Shown here piece after piece: positions 36,021 through 49,700 of a stretch of DNA of 64,000 nucleotides (its first letter is position 1; each line of letters begins with the position of its first letter). Both the position numbers and the translations under genes were made by a program. Location of the stretch: assembly GCA_037074535.1 (NCBI GenBank), contig CM073473.1:129001-193000 (forward strand), in the 5' to 3' direction. The DNA comes from Gleditsia sinensis (taxonomy: Eukaryota > Streptophyta > Magnoliopsida > Fabales > Fabaceae). The notes beneath the pieces were generated by a model. It was not told the origin of the DNA. It saw only the letters and a list, made by a program, of their open reading frames with translations, and did not search any database.

Positions 36021-36636
36021 AATAAATCCAAGTTTTGAAGATAAATAACAAAAATATTTTCAAAGTCAAGCTCAAATTTATATTTTAAGTTTGGATCTAA
36101 ACTTGACCTAAATAGATTAACCTAAGCCTGAAGTCTAGCCTCCAATTGGATGAAATATTATTTATTTTAAATTAATTCAAAACATTTTCAATACCAAATA
36201 ATTTAGAATTTTTCAAAAGTCGCTTTTATAAAATAATTCATATTCTTAAACACCACAATTTCTTTAAAACTACTAAACTATACTTTTTTATTACAAAAAG
36301 TTCCATTTTGAAATAAAAGTTTTAAGTCTAAACAAAATTAAATTCAGGTTTCATATTTAATTAGGCTCCTTTTTTTTTTTCGGAGCCAGGTTTGATCAAA
36401 ATGGGTGGACTACTCAATTTGTGATTATATGTCCACCACAAATCATATTCTTATTAAAGAATTTCATGATAAACATACCAAAAAATTTACTTAAGTTTTT
36501 TTTTATAAAGAAATTATCGCATGGTACAAACAACATTTTTTCATACATCAATAATATAAAAAAATGAATATAAAGTTGTATGATGCTTTTAAAAACAACC
36601 ATGGAAAAAAAAAATCAAATTATACATTTTTTTTTT
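36021..36636. other. AT-rich spacer
   Basis: No gene or clear repeat beyond AT-rich tracts. Confidence 0.45.
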
Positions 36637-36638
36637 TT

Positions 36639-36899
36639 GTCTTTATACTTGTATCTTGTTTTTAATTTGGTCTCTAAACTTCCTCATCTTTTTTGGGCTT
36701 GACGTCCGCCATTTTCACACAAGCATGCTAAGTTGACACCTAAGCATTTCAATAGCTAAATCAATAATTTTAGTGCAATTTTATAACATCTATGGTAGGG
36801 ATTTGGTTGACAACGGATAATTAAATATAAAGAGTTTGTATAAAATAAAATAAAATTTAAGAACTAAATTAAAAACAAAACAAAAATGTAAGACTAAAT
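36639..36899. mobile_element. MITE-like inverted-repeat element
   Basis: The left end (TGTCTTTATACTTG...TTTTTAATTTGGTCTCTAAA) and the complement of the right end (AGTCTTACATTTTTG...TTTTTAATTTAGTTCTTAAA) match over some 45 bp. The length is about 260 bp, with no coding capacity. The TTAATTTGGTCTCTAAAC-type end is a common plant MITE pattern. No clear target duplication was found. Confidence 0.55.
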
Positions 36900-37473
36900 G
36901 TAGAATAAACTCTTAAAATTCACAAGATATAATAAAAATTAATGACTAGGATTTGGGTTCTAAAAATTGAAAAAGGTATAATTAAAATTATTTATTTAAT
37001 AATATTCTTGATAATAAAATTCAAAATAAATATTTGAGTCAAGAAAGAATTAAAGCCATCTGTTTTATATTATTTGCTTTATATACACACACACACACAC
37101 GCACTTAGCATAATAAAAATATAAAATAAATAGTGATTATTATTACTTAAATCGTGATGACTCAAGTCATGAGTCCTGACCAAGATATATTGTTTAGTTT
37201 GTGATTGGGATGGGATTCTTAAGATTGAGGTCCCCCTGTTTCTCCTTCCGAGAGGCAAGAGCGCCGGTGTTGAAGTACTGGAGGAAGGTGGGTTTCTACA
37301 GCCAAAGTTCTTCTGCTCCAATTTCTAATTCACATTTAACATAACAAAGAGGAAAAACAATAATGATCAAAGGAACTGGGAACAACGTAAGAAGGAACGA
37401 GCAAAAGCAAAATGTAATATCTATAATGTTGAAATAATCTTTACTTAAATATCCCTTTTCTTGCTTGGCCGAA
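36900..37473. other. Spacer and 3' region of the PP2C gene
   Basis: Contains an AC microsatellite near 37084-37100. A minus-strand frame at 37079-37321 has unusual Ser/Thr/Pro content but no family pattern. The last 100 bases or so should be the PP2C 3' untranslated region. Confidence 0.45.
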
Positions 37474-40400
37474 TCATTTGCGTCTTCTCATCCCTGCGGC
37501 GTCTTCTTTGTCAGGGACAAATCTTGGGAGATTTACCAATGTGTTTACACGAGATACTCCTTCAAGAGCAGACCACTCTGTTTCTGTTTGCGTCTCACTG
37601 CTTACTTCCCGGCAAGTTCCTGACCTTTCCAGAACAGTTGCTCCAGAATCATCTTCCTCATCACTAGGCTGGTCGGATTTGGATGTACCAGAAATATGGG
37701 AGTCTGGGTCTAGGAAGAGGCAAACCACTGCACAGTCATCCACTTTGGATGTAGGATATTTATATCTCCAAGCTCGAACTGCTGATTCAACCAGTGCTCG
37801 AGCTGCCGAAGAACGCGTTGAGGCCCCTGCTACAATCTCTACCACTTCTTTGTTTGAGAGAACATCCCAAATCTGCTATAAACAAATGTCAGCAAGCTTG
37901 AGATAAAAACAAAAATAGATCAAGTAAAACCCCTACCCCATCCGTTGCCAAGACAACAAATTCATCCTTTTCAGTGAGGTGATGATACGATATCTCTGGA
38001 ACAGATATCAGTCCAAAATCTTTTAGACAAAAATCTCCAAATGCCCGCGCCATGGCTAGGCCAGGGGAGTCATTGTTTGGCAACCACACTCGAGCAACCT
38101 CAGGTTCATCTTGAAGAGCAAAAACACGCCCTTTACATTTGCGAATTCTCTCTGCTTCCGCTGCAAAGGAGAAAAGGAAATTTGGGAAGGGCTAGCAGAA
38201 AAAAATTCAAGACCACTGAAAACGCTTCAGGCAAGACTAAACTCAATCGCCAACTCTTGGACCATTTAAGGATGTAGCCCATGAACAATAGCATTAGAAA
38301 AAACACGTCATTTACATCACTAAAAAGTTACAAGGCACAGATCCTTTCAACCAGACTTGCACCTATGCGCTTCTGATGGAATGGACTAAAATCTTTTCTT
38401 TTCCTTGGATTATGTTACAACAAAAATCAAAACCAAAAAAAAAAAAAATTGATCAGTATGAGAATTGAATGTGCTAAAAAGGAAATAAGAAGAATGTGAC
38501 ATCCAATTTAGTATGATTCAGCCTTTATACCTACATTCACAGGCTGAAACAATGTAAAACTTCAACTGTAAGGGGAAATGGCAAAAGTTTCCATGTCCTT
38601 CGGTCACACCATAATTCCAATACATTCGATGACTCAAAAAAAAAAAAAAAAAAAAAGAAGGCTTGAGCTGCTACAAGACACTACAATTTAAGGTGAGCGA
38701 TTAATCTCGTAAATAAGTAGTTTACATATTCTAAATTATATCACATACATCCAAAAGCTCTAAACTAAGTTTTATATACAACAACAACAAGTTTTTTTCT
38801 ACTAAGTGGGGTCAGCTACATGAATCAAACGGCGTTACAATTCATAGCTTCCATCAACTTTATCAAACTATAAATTGTCACATGATCAAAAGTATGTCAA
38901 AAATATCATATAAGCATTGATTTCAATTCAGAAATATATATCAGCAAACAATAGTTTTATTTACTGGAAATGACAAGTATATTTCTTATTGTAGACCAAT
39001 TCCAATCATGACTGAGAAAATAAATGGATCACAACAGAGGAACTGAGAATGTCTTCAAATAGAAGAAACAACTTCCAGAAATCATAAGGGAATTGGTTCA
39101 AGAGAAACGTTAAATAAAAGCATAACAATCTCAGAAGCTAGAATAATAGATGCTTCAAGCTTCACCATAAAATTTAATCCACAAGCTGAAACTTCTTAAG
39201 AGAAATGCATATTAATGATATTATATACGCTTGCATGTATGTGATAGTCCAAGATAGATTATTTCTAGGAATATCTAGCATGCCATAGATAACTTCATAA
39301 CAACTAGGCATGTTTCAATTTAACTCTGTTCTTAATATAAGTGATCTAGAACAGACATTTTATCTTATCTACTTTTATAATATACTATCGGCAGGTTTAA
39401 TAAAATGCAAGCAAGAATTTTACATGTATTTGAACTTGAATGAGAAAACAAAAATAAGTTAAATTTTAAATAGCCTCCCTCACCTGATTTAAGACACTCA
39501 AAAATCTTATGACAGTGTAAGAAAATGGAAAGTAGGCGAAAACATCTCAGAAGAGAGACAGACCTGGAAGGTTGGGTTTTAGATCCACAGTTAACTGGAC
39601 TGCAACAAGAGAATCATCTTTGTCTCTTGTACCGAGCACAGCTCTAGAGTCGCCAACATTTCCAATAACAAGATCTTGACCCTATAATGCAGGTCAGATT
39701 TTTTAATGATAAGAAATAACTAACACACATAGCCACACGCAAGTCAATGTAAGAATAGCACATATAAGGGAGTCATTACAATTCATATGGTTACAAGGTA
39801 GCACCTGCTTAACCAGAGTTACTGCTGTTGTGCCACTACAAAAGCAATCAATATTTGGGTGCATCTTCAGTTCCCTGTCCATAACTTTAAATGCCTTCAA
39901 AAATGACTCTTTAAGTTTCCGAAAGATCTCAGGGTGTTTTTCCTTTTCCTCAGCATCAGTGGATGCCCTGGATTCCTCATCAGCAGATACAAAGGCTGCC
40001 TCTTCCGAGTTCAAGCTTCCTACATTATTAATGCTAATCTCCTTAAGGACTTCCTCACCATCACCAGAGACATTAAGTTCCCAATGTGCACTGAGTTTTC
40101 GAGGAAGAGAATCCCTCACTCTTTTTGCAACCATGTGACCCAATGGACCATGGCCATCAAAAACTCCACAAAAAACAGTATCTTTTCTAGAACAAAAATT
40201 CTGCAATATACAGTAGAAACAGGAAAACAATACTTAACAAAAATCAACAGAAAAACCAAATGGCACGAATCAATAATTGCCAACGCCACAATTTGGATAG
40301 CAATAGAAATAATATATCATATGAGATTCCAAAAAATAACCAGTAACTACAGGACAGCAGTAAAAGGAGGAAAAAAGGACAAAATATAAAAATGCAGATT

Positions 40401-41279
40401 GTCTCACTTATCACGAAAGACACAAAGACTGGCCGAAAAACAGTATTCATTTATCTTTCTTACAGGATGGGTGGATGGGGCAGAAAGAATATGATTTGCC
40501 ACATAGTCACAACAATGAACCCCAGGAGATGGTGGAACAAAGATCTTTCAGGAATCCATTCATCCACAGTATCTTTTATCGAGAGATCCAATTGAAGGAC
40601 ATATCACATCCTTAATGTACATGGACCCAAAGATTGTTGTGGCGAAAGTTTTAAAGGTTAAAGTCTACCATCTACAATTATAAAACTAATATATCAGATT
40701 GACAAAGAAAGCACGGGGAATAGCTGCCCCATTAAAACACATGTCAACACATCATCAGCAGAAAGTAGGAAATGCAACACAATAATTAATATTAGATTTA
40801 TATGAGTGTTCACACAAGTATAAATGTATAAATGTATGCATGTACATGACTATATTAGACACGCTTTTAGTTAGCTTGTCATAGAAAATTAGCACGGTTC
40901 ATGACATCAAAGGCGAATTAGAAAAAGAAGAGGTTGGCAAGTCAACTAATATTTGCTATAATCTGAAAAAAGGTACCAAATAAACAAGATAAATAATGGT
41001 CAATCAATCTATTGTCTTGCCTAAAATTAGCGACTATAAATGAAGGCACCGTCCCCACCAAAATGATGCGCGACATGTAAAAATGGAGAAAGAGCTAACC
41101 TCCCAAACAATCATGGCATCTTGATTAGTGCCTTTCTTGCCTCGTTGAGTAAACAAGGACGCAACATCACTAGATCCATTTAGAAACATCCTCCCCGGAA
41201 TTCTATGCAGCCGTTTTCTGATACCCAAAGGTGAAGTGGGAAGCGGGCTCCTGCTTTCTGCAGAGAAGCAGGACCCCAT
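37474..41279 (-). CDS. Protein phosphatase 2C, clade-E type
   Basis: A metal-dependent Ser/Thr phosphatase. Five exons on the minus strand (41100-41279, 39805-40200, 39564-39681, 37937-38160, 37474-37872) join in frame to give 438 residues. The N-terminus MGSCFSAES has a glycine at position 2 and a nearby cysteine, so myristoylation with palmitoylation, and hence membrane attachment, is likely. PP2C motifs are complete: KKGTNQDAM, VFDGHGPLGH (metal-binding Asp and Gly), CSGTTAVTLV, GNVGDSRAVLG, ARAFGDFCLKDFG, LATDGIWDVLSN and DDCAVVCLFL. A Ser/Glu/Asp-rich insert between the DGHG and CSGTTA motifs and an acidic C-terminal tail are usual in this clade. All borders are GT-AG. Intron 3 is about 1.4 kb. 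The gene looks intact; its target is unknown. Confidence 0.92.
38770..38845 (+). repeat. SINE-like fragment in a PP2C intron
   Basis: The text TACTAAGTGGGGTCAGCTAC followed by ATGAATC resembles a motif shared by plant SINEs of the Au type (ACTAAGTGGGGTCGGCTAC). It lies in intron 3 of the PP2C gene after an ACAACAACAA run. No RNA polymerase III boxes were identified, so this is only a fragment call from memory. Confidence 0.35.
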
Positions 41280-42125
41280 TCTGAGGGCCCTGAGAATGTT
41301 GAGAATGCACTCCAGACCAGCTGAGCAATCGCACCCGCTATATTCTCTTGAAAGATCCGTCACAAACTTTTGAAAGAACCTTAGGATCTCACAGACGCAA
41401 TTTTTTTTTTTTTTTCTACAGATAACCCACTGGTCCGCCCCTGAATCGAGTGAAATTCAGGGAATCAATATATTCAAGGAAAGCTGCCACCAATTAATGC
41501 AAGTCCTCCTCAGAAAACTGCCCCCAGGCTTTCCGAATTCAAGGCCTCACAATCAGATTGACCCATTGTAGCTCCAAAATAAAGAGAATTCATAAAAAAT
41601 TCTGAAAGTTGAGTTTTTTTTTTCCTCCTTAATCAAGCAGCAACTGGAAGAAGTTAAACTTCCCTTTACCTGCTTTCCCTTTCGTTATTATAGAATAGCA
41701 AAAAGACACACGGCAAAAAGTGCAGATCTGCGTAACCAATTGCACTTTACAGAAACAATAAAAGGTCGTTAACCACAGAACACTTGAATATGATCGCGAA
41801 CCATGTAATTCAACCAACAAGCTGTTCTTGTTTAGATCGAGCTTCAATTGATTAGAAGTGAAAAGAAAAAGAACATCAGAAACGAATGTGAGAGAGAGAG
41901 AGAGAGAGCAGAAAGGGAAGCGGACAAAGCTCAATAAGAGAAACAATCGCAACCACCAACAACAAAAAATCGCCAGAAACCCGCTCTCGTGGTGGTGACT
42001 TGTAGATAGAGAAATAGAGAGTAATTTTCGGAGTGAAAGAAATAATAATACTATTGGACAAACATTTCCCCACCAAACCAACAACCTCCTCTTACTCTTA
42101 GACTTCGTCCGTCCCGTTTCCAAAA
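41280..42125 (-). promoter_or_regulatory. 5' leader and promoter-proximal region of PP2C
   Basis: This lies upstream of the PP2C start codon. It contains an AG microsatellite (CT on the coding strand, about 41889-41908), which is common in plant leaders and core promoters. The frame runs open for 28 codons upstream of the PP2C ATG but lacks an ATG, which supports the chosen start. A leader intron is possible but I could not place one. Long frames at 41629-42123 show no family pattern. Confidence 0.4.
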
Positions 42126-43750
42126 TTTAAAATTTATTGTGTACAGAAATAAACGCGCACCCAAAAAACATGTGTGTGGCGTGCGTCGCGATGGATTTCC
42201 ATCTACTTTGTCTTTTCGTCTCTTTATAATTAATTACTTGTCGTGTCACATAAAATTATTTTAATCATCGACTTCGACTTTCATTTTTTAAATTAATATT
42301 TTTTCTTTTATCTAAAATTATTAATATTTGTATATTTCACATGTTTTATTACAACGTACGATTTTCAATCATAATAAAAATTTAAAGTTAGGTTAGAAAA
42401 ATAGTCCGCAGTGACCCTTTTTTTTTTGGTTCGCGGAGAATATGATTTTTAAAAATTACAATTTTTAAAATATAATATTTTTATATTTAATTCATCATAA
42501 ATATCTTTAAAAAAATATTTTATTATATTTATTAGAATTTAACATTTTCACATTATATCAATATTTTGAAGAAGATGGGGCATCGCTATGGCACTAAGTA
42601 TTGCAAAGATATTGTTATTGAATCAGACTGACTCGCTCACGGCGTTAGACTTGTGCAGGAAAGGTAGTAGCAAGCAACAAAGAGCAGCCTTGTAACGGTA
42701 TCAGAAACTACCTACATAAGAACTGAAAAGTCACCGCACTATCAGAGAAAGAGAAAAGAGGAAACATAATTGAATTTAAAATTTATAATATTTGATATGT
42801 GATAATATTTTTTATTCTTAAAAAGTCACGTTTCTTGAAAAATGTTTTATAAAAATGATAAATATTAAAAACATATTCAATTTACTTTAAATCTTTATAT
42901 AAAAATTTTATATCACTATATTTGATCTTAATAAAATTTATTGGAAAGTTTTAATTTTTTTTTAAATATTTATTATTTTTAAAAATAAATTTTTGTTTTT
43001 ATTTATTTTCAGAAAAAAAATTATTTGGTAATTATTTTTTATTATTTCAAAAATAAAATCTAAAAATAAATTGCTTTTAAAATTAAAATTTACTTTTAAG
43101 ACTTCATATTTTCTAAAAAAATGTCTTAAAATTTTAAAAATAAATATAATTAAACTTTTTCAAATTTAATTTTTTAAAAAAATAAAAAAAAGTTCCCACC
43201 TAAACACCCCCAACAGTATGAAGTTGAAAAGCGGAAGGTTTGATAATGGTCTAAGGTATCACCATAACCAATGAAAGGATATTGGACATCAATTGAAAAT
43301 TCAGAACATTGGACAACTTTTTCTCACCCGTTTACTTGAAATCCATAAATTTTAGAATTAATAAATAAGGAAGTCTCAAATTACAACCCCTTAATTGTCA
43401 AAATTACCAATAGTAATCATATCTTCCCATTCAACATTCCTTCGGGACTTCTGATAAAATAATAATAATAATAATAAATTAGAAAAACAAAAAGAGGTAG
43501 CATCAGTGACCAAGGATATGTGAACAAACGCATTATTGGCGTGAACACAAAACTAAAGATACATTTATAACAATGTATGGAAGAGGTCCAGATGGAGAGA
43601 ACCACGTAAAATACGGAATGAAAAAGTCTACTAGTGCCCGGGAAACAAATGTTATCAGAATATGAGTTAACATCTCAAGAGAGTGGATGATAGATAGTCG
43701 AACGAGAGCTAAAGAGACAGGAATATCTCAATTCTGCACCTCAGCCACAC
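42126..43750. other. AT-rich spacer between PP2C and 5MP genes
   Basis: Mostly AT-rich, with an AAT microsatellite near 43458-43476. A less AT-rich patch at 42570-42770 shows no coding pattern. The last 200-300 bases are the likely 3' untranslated region of 5MP. Confidence 0.5.
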
Positions 43751-46700
43751 TTATTCTTCCTCTTCTGCCTCCTCCAGCCAATTAACAAAGGGCTCCAGTG
43801 CCTTCACAAAGGTTTGCCTGTAGCATTTTCAAATAAGCAAACCCCCAATAGGGAGGAAATTATAACAAAATTTTATCGAATGAGTCAGTACGTATGTCAG
43901 CAATAGTTGCACATACCTTCCCTTAGTGTTTGTTCCTTTTCGGAACCAATGAAGGATGGTATCTTCAGCCAGCACATCCTGGTCATAAAGAGACCTAACA
44001 ATCTCAGGGAACAGCTTCATCAGCTTAGCATCCTCATAGCATTGCATCTGTACTTTGTACATCAATTCCAGCTCAAGTTTCCCACTGGTGCAGAAAGTAT
44101 TTAACAGTTCTGCCCAAGTTTTTACCTGTAAAACAGTGCACTGTCATCATCGACTTCTACAAGCTTCGACATGTTATATATAAGAAACTAATCCATCGTG
44201 TGGTTTTCTTGATATGGAGTAAAATTGCAAACCCAATCACTAAAAAGTTTAACATATGTAAAATCCAACCATTAAAACAAGTCAAAAGCCAGCATAAGTT
44301 CTCCACAGCTGTTCATCATAGATGGTGGTCCAACAATTAAAGCTTGACACACAAACACACAGCAACAAACCATTCCGAAGAAGGAAAAAACCAATGAATT
44401 TGTCCAGGTTATCAACAAAATTTATAAGTCGACACAAATTATAAACATGAATATTCAACAAAAAACCAAACAGAAACAAAAGTCAACATATTCAAAGATA
44501 ACAAATGGACTAAAACTCTATTTTGGTCTTCCACAGGATGAATTATTCTCAATTTGGTACCTAAGATTTATCACTCTTAAAAATCCATCCCATTTAGTCC
44601 CTTCATTAGTGAACTGATATCTTTGTTAACGGATTAATTGACATTTAATGATGACACATCAATGAAAACGTGTCACCTCACCAAATCCCATAACAAAGTT
44701 GGTGGTTCACTAGCAGAGAGATAGATTAAATGGATTTTTAAGGGAGAAAATGAAAACGAAAATGTCTTAGGGACCAACTTGAGAATAGGAACTGTGGAGG
44801 ACCAAAATAGGGTTAATAATCATAACAAATGCAATAAATTTCTAAGCAAAAACAAACAAAGCATAGATTCAACAAAAAATGAGTACGAGGGTCACACCTG
44901 CCATAGGTAAGAGTCAAAATAAAATGTAGGATTGTGGTAAGATATATAAAAAATTATTTATAAAATAGATAATTGACATTCCACAATATATTATCTAAAT
45001 ATCAATTAAAGCAGTATTCCATTGGAAAAAATGGAAGTTGCTAAAGTAAAGCTATCATTCAATTTTTATAGAAAGTAGAATTAAACGCTTTTTGTTGGAG
45101 ATGAATTTCATGCCCAAACAACAAAAATGCCATGCAGCATATATTAAATTTTGTCACAATCACAGACCTAAAACGTTCTGCCATTGCAATGCTCCAAGGC
45201 ACCTATTGGCTCAGATTAGAGCATATTTAGCCATATTCGAGTCATACCCAAGCCAAACATTCACCAAAAAAAAAATAGAGGAAGAGAGAAAAAAAAAGTA
45301 GATAGTCATATGGACTTAGTATGTATTTTGCAGTACCGATACCCAATAAATATCGGGTACTGCTTTAATTTTTCTGTGCCCATGATTCAAAGATAATATC
45401 TTCATGATACCTGGCGCAGGGCAGCATTTGCATTCTGTTGCTGATTTTTCCCCGACCACTGAACAGCATCCATTAGGACATCCCATAAAACCCGCACAGC
45501 CTCTGTATCTGGCAATTTAGCATCTCTAACCCGCAGTTTCACAGTTTCAATGACTTCAGAAATATCAGTCTCCTCTGTTATCTGTGTCGTTAAAGCAGAC
45601 TTCATTTCCTTAAGTTTCACCTCGAATATTTTCTTCTCATTGTACTCCACCAAGGCTACCAGTCCTTCCTTGCTAAAAAATTGACAACAAATATACATAT
45701 AAGTTCCAACTCAGATATTGCAACAATAATAATGATAAAGAACCAAATACTGTCCACTAATATATCCATTGATTTAAATACAAAATAATAGCAATTGAAA
45801 TTTTAGAACAGCCTAATAATGATGGATGGCAGTGGTAGAATGCCTTCCCCGCACTCCATCCAAAATAAGAAGAAAAAAATAGAGAAGTAAAGTAAAATCA
45901 TGTTATGATGAATAATTTGTAAATGTTCTGTTAGTGCCAAAAGATAAGATAAAAGATTCAAATACAATAAAAACCCAGGCTTCAGATATCAGAAAATTGG
46001 TACTTGCATTTTTAAGGTATGATTCCAGACTGCAGTTTAGGCCTCGTGCAGTCCCCACTAAATTCTCTAACCCTAGGGAAGACAGCAAGAGACTGTTCCC
46101 ATGCTAAGGTTAAATATTTAACATATCCTCAGGATAAAACTAGACTTCCATTTCTATTTTTCTATAAGGCACTTCAATAAATGAACAGAAAAGTTAAAGG
46201 AAATGGTGGTAAATTATCTGTATAACCAATAAAACTCTTGACTTTATTAATCTAAAGTATAAACTCTGAATGACAGTACAATCATTTGTGAATACTCCTA
46301 ATTTCTAAATATGTTCTCAATTTCTTCTGAGTTCTCCCTGTATTTTATCCTAAACTTTCTATGCAATGCGTTACACCCCTGCACAAGCCAAATGTCAAAC
46401 AAACATGTCATCGCAGCCCTATCTCTCCTTGTTCACCTAAATTGCCAGAGACCATAGAGCCCTAGTATTAATTTAAACCTTTCAGTTGCAAGACCTAAAT
46501 AATGAGATTCTTAAAGCAACAATGCCACGAGATTACCAAAGGTTGACTTCTAAATTATCCAATTAAACCAAAAACATGTTGGTTGACCACCTTTCATCAG
46601 AAAAAATAGCAGGGAGAGGCTTAAGTACTTAATCCAATCCTGGAAAGTGGAAAGACGGAGAACAGGTTTAACAAACATGTTCACATATATTGTAATATGA

Positions 46701-49700
46701 TAGTTCTTAAAAAAAAGTATTAGTATTTTAAAAACTTAAAAACATACTCAATAAGATTGTTAAGGCTACTAAAACAGCCAAAAATGAAATAAGAACCAAA
46801 TGGGTACTATAAATAGAATCAACCATGCTAAATTGCAATCAATTCAAATAATCATCTATGAAGATGAGTCCTAATTACTAATAAGTTAGACTTACTTAAA
46901 ATGATCAGAGAAAGATTCATTAGATCTTTTGGCAGGCGGAAAGAAGTTCAAAAGATTGTCCTCCACTTTTCCCCGTTTCAGAATCGAAATAAGATCATCA
47001 AGGCTGTTGTCAATCAGATACTCCTTAAAGAAGTCAGTTATAAAGGACAGAACTAGCCCTTTGGCAACAAGATTATCTTTGAGAAGCGGCTGAAACACAG
47101 TCTCTGGTGGAAGGCCAGATAGCTTCTGGGAGAATGCAAGTGCAGTAAAGATTGCCAACTTTTTCCGCTCATTTTCTTCAAAAAGCTCCAATGACTGCAG
47201 GAATCTTCGCATAACATTTTCAAGGTTCTTGATGAGAAATGGCCTTCGCCGCAAAATCTTTTGTATGTAGATCACAGATGGTAAAATGACTTCACGCTTT
47301 GGTTCACACTCAATTATAGAGTAAGGGTGGCGCTCCCCCTCATCAGGCTTGGTGGTTCCAGGTTGTGTACGCCCCCCAGTGAAAACAACCTACAGTAATT
47401 CAACAAGCATTTTATACATCTTCCAAGTATTTACAAAAGAAAAACTAGCAATGAACAAACTAGGACTCTCAAAACTGACAAAATCACAAAAAATTGAGTT
47501 TGAAGTATGACATTTGTGAGTCAAACAAATTTTCTGACAGTAAAACATTGTAAAACTTTGAAAAATTTAAATTTAACAATTCGATTGATGCCCTTGTAAT
47601 GGAATGAAAAGCGAAATAAAAAATTCCATTCAATAATATCCACCAAATTCATCCAAGTCTTGCAACTCTGATCAGTAGTTTGGTTTGTAGTAAAGATAAT
47701 AGACCACAAAGAAAAAAGGGGAAATTGGAACCCTCCATACCGAAGAAAGTAGCATAGATAAATTTTTGTAAATGAAGCTTTTCAGCTGACCCAGCTCTTT
47801 CTTATTTAAGCTATATGAATGTTAGGAATGGGCATGTCAGTGAGGATGCGGATCAGCTCATAATAGTAGGCCCAAGGTGTGGAGGGTTTACCAAAGAAGG
47901 AATAGGAGGATAGGGGCAGAAGAGTAACAGAAGTAGGGGCAGAAGGGTCATTGGGTAGTAAGTTAGTTAGTAGTGGAGAATTATAGAAGTGACGGGTACT
48001 AAAAGGGGGTATTGAGAGCAGTTATCTTTTATCTTTCCAAGAGGAAAGGAGGGCAGTATACTAGATTGTGGGTGTATTGTAGGTACTTGGCTCTAGGGAA
48101 GGGTTATTCATTGTAATCCTTGGCTTGTTAGTGGTTATTTTACTAAATTCTATATTGAGTTTCCATGACTGATTCGACCTGCCGGATACTCTGCCATCAA
48201 AACCAACAAGAAAGGCGTTAGAGGCTCGTTTGTCTGCAATGGAGGTGATTGGTATGTGAGTGGAAGAATTGGAATCAACCATAGGAGATTTTTGGGATGC
48301 ATTGCTGGAAATGAAGCATTCTCATTCAGAGATGCAAAAATCGCTATTTGAGAAGATGCAACAATGACAAGAAAATTTACTGCAAACTTTGAAAAGAAAA
48401 ATGAAGAATGCAATCGAAAAAAAAGTTGAAGGGGACCAAGCGAGGTTTGTGTCATTAGAGGGGTCTTCTTCTATAGAAAGACCAATAAGAAATCCAATAA
48501 GACAACTAGAGGTGGAAACGTTTTAGGATGGCTAGGACAAGTATCGTGTTTCAACAAAGAAGGTTGAGCTCCCTGGATTCCTTAGAATAGACCCAATGGG
48601 CTAGATTCAGAGGACAGAGGCATATTTTGAAGTGCACAACACCTCAAAGGATTTGAAGGTGAAGCTATCACGATTGTGCATGGAGAGAAATACCATTCAC
48701 TGGTTCACATTATTAAGAGAGATGCATGAACATCTTTCTTGGGTGAAGCTTAAGCAAGAGTCGTTGTGATACAGGAGAACCATCTACGATAATTCGTATG
48801 AGGAACTATCAGTCTTGCATCAATCTGGGACAGTTGAAGAGTATATCGACACATTTAAGTTAATTTCAACCCAAGTCCCTCGGTTATCAGAGGGTGAGAT
48901 CCTTCCATCTAGATTCATGGTGGCGAGCAATGCAAATAGCACGAAACATGGAGTGTGAAGTAGAGGGCATCGTGGTTGACATAGAAATCATTGCATATCG
49001 TGCGAGAGTGGGTCGGAATGTTGTGGGTCGGTGCTTCGGGTCAAGTATGATCCCAGAAGGCCTAAGAAGGGTCTATACCATCAAATTCAACCAAGCGCAA
49101 TTCAAATTTCAATGGACCGACACCATTTAGGCATGGTAAAGGATGGGTATCATTTTCCTCATCATCTTTGAAGGCTCCAACAACATAAACTGCGAACACA
49201 ACTAGTGCACCTTGACAATGGGAGAATGATCGAAGACCTACATTCAAGAAGGCGAAGGGAACTAGGCATATGTCCTACCAAGAGTTGATGGACTGGCGCA
49301 AAAGAGCTTTATTTTAAATGTGGAGACAAATTTCACCCCATGCATCAGTGTTCGAAAAAGGCTCTGAGATTGGTAATTGTGAAGGAGGAAGAAGATGCAA
49401 AAGGACACGTAGAGATCTTGGCTTTCCAAGTAGAGTGCAAAATCATGGGATTATCGAGGGTTGTAGGACCAGAAATGACAGCACTAAAGACAATGAAATT
49501 ATAAAGGAAGCTGATAAGAGTGCCTATTTTGGTGTTGGTGGACAGTGAGGCTAGCCATAATTTTGTGGCTCCACAAGTAGTGTCTACCTTGCATATTTCT
49601 GCTGACACAAATAAAACATTTGGAGTGAGGTTGGGTGATGGCCACAAGATCTTTACAAAAGGGAAGTGTGAGGGATTACCATTACAATTGGGCAAAAATA

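Noticed and set aside
37478..37906. Plus-strand frame of 142 codons
   Set aside because: Antisense to the last PP2C exon, which has conserved motifs.
41629..42123. A 164-codon minus-strand frame upstream of PP2C
   Set aside because: No ATG-supported start in a useful context, low-complexity Leu/Ser/Phe content, and overlap with the PP2C leader and a CT microsatellite.
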